From: Aequorivita viscosa
GTDB taxonomy: Bacteria > Bacteroidota > Bacteroidia > Flavobacteriales > Flavobacteriaceae
Length of the DNA stretch: 64,000 nt
Direction of reading: 5' to 3'
NCBI RefSeq assembly: GCF_900106795.1
Contig: NZ_FNNS01000007.1
Location: 33,048-97,047, forward strand
The notes beneath the pieces are model-generated. The model saw only the letters and a program-made list of their open reading frames with translations, did not search any database and was not told the DNA's origin. Both the position numbers and the translations under genes were made by a program. Positions within the stretch are counted from its first letter, which is position 1; each line of letters opens with the position of its first letter. This document shows positions 20,380-26,010 of the stretch, piece after piece.

Positions 20380-21765
20380 CTACACCCTTTTCTTTAAAAG
20401 ATAGAGTATGCGTTTTGTGCCTTTTACTACTTCCTTTTTCTCGAGGGTGAAGTACTGCAAATAGCCGTTCTCAAATTCCGTTTCATTGTAGAAATCGAAG
20501 TGATTGATAAACTCCCGCTTCCGAAGTAATAATGAACCCACCCAAGAATCCTCACGGGTAGGGAACTCTATGATGAGCGTTTCGGAAAATGAAGCGAAAA
20601 ACTCAGCCGATTTATCAAAAGGAACATTGCCTGAAAGTGTAATGTGGTGAATCAACGCCAAAGCCATAGTAACGTCTGGTTGATAATTTACCAATCTTTC
20701 GATTAAAGAATTCCGCTCCGTGTTGTTAAAACCAACTCCAGGTGCGGGTTGCAGCACATCACAAACAAAGGGCAACATATTTGTTTCCTTGTTTTTCTGA
20801 AGTTGTTTGTAGTTGTGATCCACGGCATTGCTGTCAATATCGGTAACAATAATCTCCGGTACGCTGTCAATCACAGTGCGAGCAAATGTGCCGTCGTTAC
20901 CACCAACATCAATTAATTTCTGCGGTTTCAGAGGTTTAATCCACTCTTTAACCAGCTTTTTTTTAGCTTCAAAAGCAGCTTCGTCATAATTGGTTTTGGT
21001 GTAGTAATCACCCCATTCGCTAACTTCCTTTAGTTTTAACTCTTTTATGAAATCGAAAAGACTCTCCAAAATATTTTCTTGTGATTTTTTCGAAAGTGAA
21101 GCAATTTTGGTTTCGACCTTGTAATCCTCACCATGCTTACTTTCCATCTTTGCAAGCAAGTGTATGTTTGGATAGAGTACCGAACTTAATTTGGTACGTG
21201 TAGGAAGTAATGATGAAATAAGTTTTACAGGAATTCCATCTATATGCGTCTGCATCATCTTAAAAACTTCGGTGCCGTGATATTTCGCTAAAGCTAATGG
21301 CCCTAAAAAGTGGGTGACAAACTGTTTGTATGCACGCCAAGGGGTGCCTTCTTCGTAAAAATCGAAAGACAGTGTGTCGATAAATACAGGTTTTCCTTTG
21401 TGAAATGTAATATTGTAGGCAGAAGCATCTTTCAATATAAACCCTTTAGAAAGGGCATATTTCTGAATTTTTAAAGTGTGTAAAGCAGCATGTTTATATT
21501 GTTCAAAACTCCATTCGTACGGGTTTGTGATAAACGGAATTGGTTCTGGAGTAATTACAATTTGCTCAGCCGAAACAGAAGTCTCCTCGTGCGGAATTAG
21601 AAGTGCGTTGGATATTAAATTTTTGAAAAAACCAGACTCCTTTAATTTTTTGTATTGTGGAAAATAAATAGGGTTAATAGCCCTACGAAGCACATCACCA
21701 TCGTGAAACACATACCCAGAAGGATCTCGAAATGAAGCTTGGTGTGTATTAGTTTTTTCTATCAT
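20380..21765 (-). CDS. Class I SAM-dependent methyltransferase-like protein (NoeA-like)
   Basis: About 461 residues. The N-terminal half (FRDPSGYVFHDGDVLRRAI, then KDASAYNITFHKGKPVFIDTLSF) resembles a kinase-like / nodulation-protein-NoeA-type region. The C-terminal half has a Rossmann SAM-binding motif LIDVGGNDGTFAR, then VTDIDSNAVDHNY and MALALIHHI. The substrate is unknown. Three in-frame ATGs are possible (21795, 21786, 21765). I prefer 21765 because it minimises overlap (17 bp) with the upstream small gene, but the difference is not decisive. It is coupled to that small membrane protein gene. Confidence 0.78.
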   Translation of the reverse strand: MIEKTNTHQASFRDPSGYVFHDGDVLRRAINPIYFPQYKKLKESGFFKNLISNALLIPHEETSVSAEQIVITPEPIPFITNPYEWSFEQYKHAALHTLKIQKYALSKGFILKDASAYNITFHKGKPVFIDTLSFDFYEEGTPWRAYKQFVTHFLGPLALAKYHGTEVFKMMQTHIDGIPVKLISSLLPTRTKLSSVLYPNIHLLAKMESKHGEDYKVETKIASLSKKSQENILESLFDFIKELKLKEVSEWGDYYTKTNYDEAAFEAKKKLVKEWIKPLKPQKLIDVGGNDGTFARTVIDSVPEIIVTDIDSNAVDHNYKQLQKNKETNMLPFVCDVLQPAPGVGFNNTERNSLIERLVNYQPDVTMALALIHHITLSGNVPFDKSAEFFASFSETLIIEFPTREDSWVGSLLLRKREFINHFDFYNETEFENGYLQYFTLEKKEVVKGTKRILYLLKKRV

Positions 21766-21952
21766 CTTTTTCGGTGTCTTGCTCATCAAAATCAATTGAA
21801 TCGTAAGTATCTTCCTCTTCTTTTACCAATCCGAAAAAAGATTTCACCTTATACATCACCCCTTTTGAAAAAAGCAATATTCCAGCCGCAGCTGCCACTA
21901 TTGCTTGAACCAACATTGCTCCTAATCCTGGATCGAAATAAAGAAAATTCAT
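21749..21952 (-). CDS. Small single-pass membrane protein upstream of a methyltransferase
   Basis: A 67-residue protein. The N-terminus FDPGLGAMLVQAIVAAAAG followed by ILLFSKGVMY forms one Gly/Ala-rich membrane segment (about residues 8-33). A basic patch (KVKSFFGLVK) and a very acidic tail (EEEDTYDSIDFDEQDTEKDD) follow. The frame overlaps the methyltransferase start, suggesting translational coupling and a joint function. I do not recognise a named family. It is accepted as real because of its membrane-topology pattern and its position at the head of an operon. Confidence 0.7.
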   Translation of the reverse strand: MNFLYFDPGLGAMLVQAIVAAAAGILLFSKGVMYKVKSFFGLVKEEEDTYDSIDFDEQDTEKDDRKN

Positions 21953-22114
21953 ATCTATTATTTTAATACGCGTTTACCTATCGGCGGTGGCAAATTAACT
22001 AAAAAACGTCGAGTTTAAAGGACAGAATGATGAAAATGTTTTAAATGACAAAGGATGTAAGACTAAGAAAATACTTCCTAGTCCTACGTCTTAAGTCAAA
22101 AAGCCTTATGTCAA

Positions 22115-23908
22115 TTATAACTTGTTTCGCTTACGGTCAACTTCTTTTAAATATATTTTACGAATGCGTAAATGGTTTGGTGTAACCTCAACATATTCGT
22201 CCTTTTGGATATACTCTAATGCTTCTTCCAAAGAAAATTTAATAGCAGGGATAATTTTAGCTTTATCATCTGCGCCCGAAGAACGTACGTTAGAAAGCTT
22301 CTTGGTCTTAGTGATATTTACAGTCATATCATCTTGTCGCGAGTTTTCTCCAATTACTTGACCTTCGTAAATATCTTCGTTTGGATGCACGAAGAAACGT
22401 CCACGATCCTGCAGTTTATCAATAGAGTAAGGAATTGCTGTTCCCGTTTCCATAGAAACTAAAGATCCGTTTTGTCTTTCTGGAATTCCACCTTTTAATG
22501 GTTGATACTCAAGAAAACGGTGTGTCATAATAGCTTCCCCTGCAGTAGCAGTAAGCAATTGATTACGCAAACCAATTATACCACGCGATGGGATTATAAA
22601 TTTACAAACCATACGGTCTCCTTTACCTTCCATGCTTATCATTTCGCCTTTACGAATGGTAACCATATTAATGGCAGTTCCACTAACGGTTTCAGGCAGA
22701 TCGATAGTCATTTCTTCAACTGGCTCACATTTTACACCATCAACTTCCTTGATAATTACCTGTGGTTGACCAATTTGAAGCTCGTAACCTTCACGGCGCA
22801 TAGTTTCAATTAAAACAGAAAGGTGCAAAACGCCACGGCCAAAAACCATAAACTTATCAGCACTATCTGTTGGATGCATGCGCAAGGCAAGATTTTTCTC
22901 TAATTCCTTTTCAAGCCTTTCCTTAATATGTCGCGATGTAACAAATTTTCCATCTTTACCGAAGAAAGGAGAATCGTTAATCGTGAAAAGCATACTCATT
23001 GTAGGCTCATCAATAGAAATAGTTTGTAGCGCTTCTGGGTTTTCAAGATCGGCAATGGTATCGCCAATTTCAAAGCCTTCAAGTCCTACTAATGCACAAA
23101 TATCACCCGGTTGAACTTCCGTAACTTTTTTACGGCCCATTCCTTCAAAGGTGTGAATTTCTTTTATTTTAGTTTTTACAATAGTCCCATCTCTTTTAAC
23201 AAGGGCTACTTGCAAGCCTTCCTTCAGGACTCCTCTTTGCAAACGACCAATAGCGATTCTTCCTGTAAAAGATGAAAAGTCTAATGAGGTAATTAGCATT
23301 TGTAATGATCCTTCTTCAACTTTAAAAGACGGAATATGTTCTAAAACCATATCTAATAATGGTTCAATACTATCGGTTGGTTTTCTCCAATCGGTGCTCA
23401 TCCAGTTCTGTTTTGCAGAACCATAAACCGCTGGGAAATCGAGTTGCCATTCTTCGGCACCCAATTCAAACATTAAATCAAAAATAGATTCGTGTACCTC
23501 ATCTGGAGTACAGTTTTCCTTATCGACTTTATTAACAACTACACAAGGTTTTAAACCTAGATCTATTGCTTTTTGAAGCACGAAACGCGTTTGTGGCATT
23601 GGCCCTTCAAAGGCATCAACCAATAGCAAAACGCCATCGGCCATGTTTAATACCCGTTCAACTTCACCACCAAAATCGGCGTGACCAGGAGTATCGATAA
23701 TGTTAATTTTTGTTCCTTTATATTGTACAGAAACATTCTTGGAAGTAATAGTAATTCCGCGCTCTCGTTCTAGATCGTTATTATCTAAGATAAGTTCACC
23801 AGACTGTTCGTTTTCACGAAAAAGACTACAGTGGTGCATAATTTTATCTACCAAGGTGGTTTTACCGTGGTCGACGTGGGCAATAATTGCGATATTTTTG
23901 ATTTTCAT
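22115..23908 (-). CDS. typA: Ribosome-associated translational GTPase TypA/BipA
   Basis: Ribosome-binding GTPase related to EF-G/LepA, linked to large-subunit assembly at low temperature and to stress responses. From [19 protein letters not shown] the protein has 597 residues. G1 is AHVDHGKTT, the switch region is [13 protein letters not shown]3 is [12 protein letters not shown] and G4 is VNKVDK. The domain III/V and CTD sequences [12 protein letters not shown] and the TypA-typical C-terminus are present. The open frame starts 23 codons earlier, but a perfect -7 box lies between those starts, so the later ATG is used. It is preceded by GGAGGG, an unusually strong Shine-Dalgarno for this phylum, inside a hairpin. 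Confidence 0.96.
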   Translation of the reverse strand: MKIKNIAIIAHVDHGKTTLVDKIMHHCSLFRENEQSGELILDNNDLERERGITITSKNVSVQYKGTKINIIDTPGHADFGGEVERVLNMADGVLLLVDAFEGPMPQTRFVLQKAIDLGLKPCVVVNKVDKENCTPDEVHESIFDLMFELGAEEWQLDFPAVYGSAKQNWMSTDWRKPTDSIEPLLDMVLEHIPSFKVEEGSLQMLITSLDFSSFTGRIAIGRLQRGVLKEGLQVALVKRDGTIVKTKIKEIHTFEGMGRKKVTEVQPGDICALVGLEGFEIGDTIADLENPEALQTISIDEPTMSMLFTINDSPFFGKDGKFVTSRHIKERLEKELEKNLALRMHPTDSADKFMVFGRGVLHLSVLIETMRREGYELQIGQPQVIIKEVDGVKCEPVEEMTIDLPETVSGTAINMVTIRKGEMISMEGKGDRMVCKFIIPSRGIIGLRNQLLTATAGEAIMTHRFLEYQPLKGGIPERQNGSLVSMETGTAIPYSIDKLQDRGRFFVHPNEDIYEGQVIGENSRQDDMTVNITKTKKLSNVRSSGADDKAKIIPAIKFSLEEALEYIQKDEYVEVTPNHLRIRKIYLKEVDRKRNKL

Positions 23909-23913
23909 AAATT

Positions 23914-23932
23914 CCCTCCTTTTTTTGGAGGG
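23914..23932 (-). promoter_or_regulatory. Hairpin enclosing the Shine-Dalgarno of typA
   Basis: On the minus strand CCCTCC, seven A, and GGAGGG form a perfect 6-bp GC-rich stem. The 3' arm is the Shine-Dalgarno placed 5 bases before the typA ATG. It could mask the ribosome binding site or mark a GC-rich 5' end. The predicted transcription start lies near the 5' arm, so the arm may be only partly transcribed. Confidence 0.45.
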
Positions 23933-23934
23933 TG

Positions 23935-23942
23935 CAAAAGTA
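23935..23942 (-). promoter_or_regulatory. Promoter -7 box of typA
   Basis: The minus strand reads TACTTTTG, a perfect TAnnTTTG, 27 bp upstream of the typA ATG. Its place upstream of codon 1 rules out the longer open frame start. Confidence 0.68.
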
Positions 23943-24085
23943 GTGTTTCTAAGTGGATTAGAAACAAAAGTCGTCATTTTTATTTTGAATAAAATTTGAA
24001 ATTTTTTATACGTTACTATCTAGAAAAACTGGAAGTTAAAATAGAATGGTAAAATAACTATCTTTACGCTGCCTAAAAATAAATT

Positions 24086-24904
24086 ATGAAACTTGAATTA
24101 ATTCCGAAAATAAAACACACGAACTCTAACAACTTTTTCCTTTTAGCAGGACCATGCGCTATTGAAGGCGAAGAAATGGCGATGCAGATAGCCGAAAAGA
24201 TTGTAAAAATCACTGATAAGCTTGAAATACCTTTTGTTTTTAAAGGAAGTTTCAAAAAAGCAAATCGAAGTAGAATCGATAGCTTTACAGGGATTGGAGA
24301 CGAAAAAGCATTGAAAATCCTCCGAAAGGTCTCTGAGTCCTTTGACGTTCCCACTGTTACTGATATTCATGAAGTAAACGACGCATTATTAGCCGCCGAA
24401 TATGTAGATGTGCTACAAATACCAGCTTTCTTGGTTCGCCAAACCGATTTAGTAGTTGCCGCCGCCAAAACAGGAAAAGTGGTAAACTTGAAAAAAGGAC
24501 AGTTCATGAGTCCAGAAAGCATGAAACACGCAGTAACCAAAGTAACCGATTGCAACAACGAACAAGTGTTGGTAACAGATCGCGGTACTATGTTTGGATA
24601 TCAAGACATGATTGTAGATTTTAGGGGTATTCCAACCATGAAACAATATGCACCTGTTGTATTAGACGTAACCCACAGTCTGCAACAGCCTAACCAAAGC
24701 GCTGGTGTAACGGGAGGAAGACCCGAAATGATTTCAACTATTGCAAGAGCTGGAATAGCCACTGGTGCCGATGGCATTTTTATTGAAACTCACTTCGACC
24801 CTGCAAATGCCAAAAGTGACGGCGCAAACATGCTTAATTTAAATTTACTTGAAAAGTTATTGACAGACCTTGTGGCTATTCGACAAACAATTAATGGTCT
24901 ATAA
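24086..24904 (+). CDS. kdsA: 3-deoxy-8-phosphooctulonate (KDO 8-P) synthase
   Basis: Condenses phosphoenolpyruvate with arabinose 5-phosphate, the first committed step to KDO in lipopolysaccharide. The 272-residue protein has FLLAGPCAIEGEE (PEP-binding strand), FKGSFKKANRSR, DIHEVNDALLAAEYVDVLQIPAFL and LDVTHSLQQPNQSAGVTGG, all hallmark stretches. In KANRS, Asn sits where metal-dependent KdsA enzymes have Cys, so this is probably the metal-independent type. Monocistronic. A -7-like box TATCTTTA is 20 bp upstream of the ATG. Confidence 0.97.
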   Translation: MKLELIPKIKHTNSNNFFLLAGPCAIEGEEMAMQIAEKIVKITDKLEIPFVFKGSFKKANRSRIDSFTGIGDEKALKILRKVSESFDVPTVTDIHEVNDALLAAEYVDVLQIPAFLVRQTDLVVAAAKTGKVVNLKKGQFMSPESMKHAVTKVTDCNNEQVLVTDRGTMFGYQDMIVDFRGIPTMKQYAPVVLDVTHSLQQPNQSAGVTGGRPEMISTIARAGIATGADGIFIETHFDPANAKSDGANMLNLNLLEKLLTDLVAIRQTINGL

Positions 24905-25023
24905 AAAAATCCTGCTCATTCTTTGAAGAAGCAGGATTTCTTGGCTAACTAAAACTCTTAAAAGTGAATGAATTTAGAGGATTATAATAAATTTATTTTT
25001 TTATTAGAACCTCAAATTATGAG
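24903..25023 (-). ncRNA. Candidate small RNA A (tandem sRNA array, copy 1)
   Basis: Predicted transcript of about 120 nt on the minus strand, running from a promoter at 25029-25060 to the hairpin at 24907-24940. No ATG-initiated ORF of note lies inside. It carries the conserved 5'-proximal G-rich box (minus-strand GAGGTTCTAATAA, 25001-25015), the weakest of the four versions. Longest member of the family, with an extra AT-rich middle segment. Ends are inferred from promoter and terminator positions, not measured. Confidence 0.55.
24907..24940 (-). terminator. Bidirectional terminator shared by kdsA and sRNA A
   Basis: AAATCCTGCT pairs with AGCAGGATTT. On the minus strand the stem is followed by a run of seven T, a strong terminator for sRNA A. 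On the plus strand, for kdsA, the T-run is only three bases. Confidence 0.82.
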
Positions 25024-25028
25024 TAACT

Positions 25029-25099
25029 CAAAGATGCATCTAAAAGCCTATACAAATCAAGAGGAAAAACCCTGATTTCCTTCAGGATTTCTCCTGTTT
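25029..25099 (-). promoter_or_regulatory. Promoter and operator of candidate sRNA A
   Basis: Minus-strand -7 box CATCTTTG (25029-25036) and -33 TTG (25058-25060), separated by 21 bp. Directly upstream, at 25062-25099, two direct repeats (plus strand AGGAAAAACCCTG and AGGATTTCTCCTG) are spaced 22 bp apart. The same architecture recurs at 25219, 25547 and 25829. Confidence 0.6.
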
Positions 25100-25132
25100 A
25101 TTATTGTAAATCAACACACTACATATCATATT

Positions 25133-25213
25133 TTAAACAAAAGGGCTGCTTAAAATTTTAAGCAGCCCTTTCGTAAATAATACTTGATTATTAACCCCCC
25201 AGTCAATCTTCAG
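25133..25213 (-). ncRNA. Candidate small RNA B (tandem sRNA array, copy 2)
   Basis: Predicted minus-strand transcript of about 80 nt from the promoter at 25219-25249 to a terminator formed by a perfect 32-bp palindrome (25140-25171), followed by TTTTGTTT. The conserved box reads GGGGGGTTAATAA at 25188-25200, about 13 nt from the predicted 5' end. No start codon in the transcript. Best-preserved member of the array. Confidence 0.65.
25140..25171 (-). terminator. Terminator of candidate sRNA B: 32-bp perfect palindrome
   Basis: The two 16-base halves, AAAGGGCTGCTTAAAA and TTTTAAGCAGCCCTTT, are exact reverse complements. The minus-strand flank is T-rich, as expected of an intrinsic terminator; the plus-strand flank is CGTAAA. 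Confidence 0.8.
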
Positions 25214-25218
25214 TAACA

Positions 25219-25287
25219 CAAAGATGCAGTATACAAACACACCAATCAAGGGGAAAAAACCTATTTATTTAAGGGATTTTTCCTGTT
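25219..25287 (-). promoter_or_regulatory. Promoter and operator of candidate sRNA B
   Basis: Minus-strand -7 CATCTTTG (25219-25226) and -33 TTG (25247-25249) with 20-bp spacing. Upstream direct repeats at 25250-25287 (plus strand GGGGAAAAAACCTA and AGGGATTTTTCCTG) have a 22-bp period. Confidence 0.62.
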
Positions 25288-25469
25288 ATTCGCAAACATA
25301 AAAGGAGAAATGAACCAAAGTATTATAAGATTCTGATTAGGTGAAATTAATAGGCTTAAAATTAACTACAAACAATCGATATTTTAATAGGTAATTACCT
25401 AATGAAGTTTTTATATTTTGAATTATTTAGTGCCCGTTTCTAAACGCTCGGTATTTTAGGTCGTATAGA

Positions 25470-25541
25470 ATAAAAAAGCTGCGCCAGAACGGCACAGCTT
25501 TTTCAAAAATAAAACAAATAAAAACCCCCAATTAATTTGCT
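25470..25541 (-). ncRNA. Candidate small RNA C (tandem sRNA array, copy 3)
   Basis: Predicted minus-strand transcript of about 70 nt from the promoter at 25547-25578 to the hairpin at 25472-25503. In the hairpin, one position is U-G on the minus-strand RNA but C/A on the plus strand, which argues for minus-strand transcription. The conserved box reads TTGGGGGTTTTTAT (25517-25531). No ORF. Confidence 0.62.
25472..25503 (-). terminator. Terminator of candidate sRNA C
   Basis: Minus-strand AAAAAGCTGTGCC pairs with GGCGCAGCTTTTT around a 5-nt loop, including one U-G wobble, and is followed by a T-run. Confidence 0.8.
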
Positions 25542-25546
25542 TGGTG

Positions 25547-25620
25547 TAAAGATGCCAAAAACAACAGATGCCCGTCAAGAGGAAAAAACCTATTTCACCA
25601 CAGGGTTTTCCCTATTTTTA
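25547..25620 (-). promoter_or_regulatory. Promoter and operator of candidate sRNA C
   Basis: Minus-strand -7 CATCTTTA (25547-25554) and -33 TTG (25576-25578), 21-bp spacing. Direct repeats at 25580-25620 (plus strand AGGAAAAAACCTATTT and AGGGTTTTCCCTATTT) are 22 bp apart. Confidence 0.62.
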
Positions 25621-25751
25621 TAGCAATGCATTAAGTTTAGATTACTTTTCATTCTATTATGCTAAGTCTTTACAAATCCTACTGCCAATTATTTAACCTT
25701 TGAAGAAAAGCATTCAAATAGACAACTTCGGTTATTAAAATTTCTAAACGA

Positions 25752-25823
25752 AGAAGGCCGCCCATATGTTAGGCAACCTTTTCGCAAAAAACTCTCTCTT
25801 ATTAACCCCTCAGTTAATTAAAG
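25752..25823 (-). ncRNA. Candidate small RNA D (tandem sRNA array, copy 4)
   Basis: Predicted minus-strand transcript of about 70 nt from the promoter at 25829-25859 to the hairpin at 25754-25780. Two positions of the stem are U-G wobbles on the minus-strand RNA but C/A mismatches on the plus strand. The conserved box reads GAGGGGTTAATAA (25799-25812). The T-run after the stem is weak, so termination may be partial. Confidence 0.58.
25754..25780 (-). terminator. Weak terminator hairpin of candidate sRNA D
   Basis: Minus-strand AAGGTTGCC pairs with GGCGGCCTT, with two U-G wobbles, around a 9-nt loop; followed by TCTTCGTTT rather than a clean T-run. Confidence 0.6.
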
Positions 25824-25828
25824 CGATA

Positions 25829-25897
25829 CAAATATCTCGCTAATTAAAGCTTTAAACAAGAGGGTTTTCCCTATTTTATAAAGGGTTTTCCCTGTTT
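25829..25897 (-). promoter_or_regulatory. Promoter and operator of candidate sRNA D
   Basis: Minus-strand -7 GATATTTG (25829-25836) and -33 TTG (25857-25859), 20-bp spacing. Upstream, AGGGTTTTCCCT occurs twice exactly, at 25861-25872 and 25882-25893, with a 21-bp period. This is the cleanest copy of the operator. Confidence 0.65.
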
Positions 25898-26010
25898 GCT
25901 AAATATTCTTAAATCCAAATAAAACTTTTTAGCAATAATACTCGTTCGTGCTTTTTGAATCTTTAATATTTATCCTAATTTGCATCTTTATAAGATTTCC
26001 GTTCCTCAAT

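Noticed and set aside
22115..23977. Longer typA start at 23977
   Set aside because: The extra 23 residues lie upstream of the promoter box and the strong Shine-Dalgarno is placed for the ATG at 23908.
25288..25470. Fifth, decayed copy of the sRNA unit
   Set aside because: Only a short palindrome AGGTAATTACCT is present; no operator pair, promoter or terminator could be matched.
24905..25947. CRISPR array or integron in the repeated non-coding region
   Set aside because: The repeats are unequal in spacing (188, 330 and 281 bp), about 70-120 nt long and end in terminator hairpins; there are no short identical repeats, Cas genes, integrase or attC-like sites.
24905..25947. Riboswitch or attenuator upstream of the DUF3857 genes
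   Set aside because: The hairpins point away from that gene (minus strand) and the promoters face kdsA, so the region is not the leader of the plus-strand operon.
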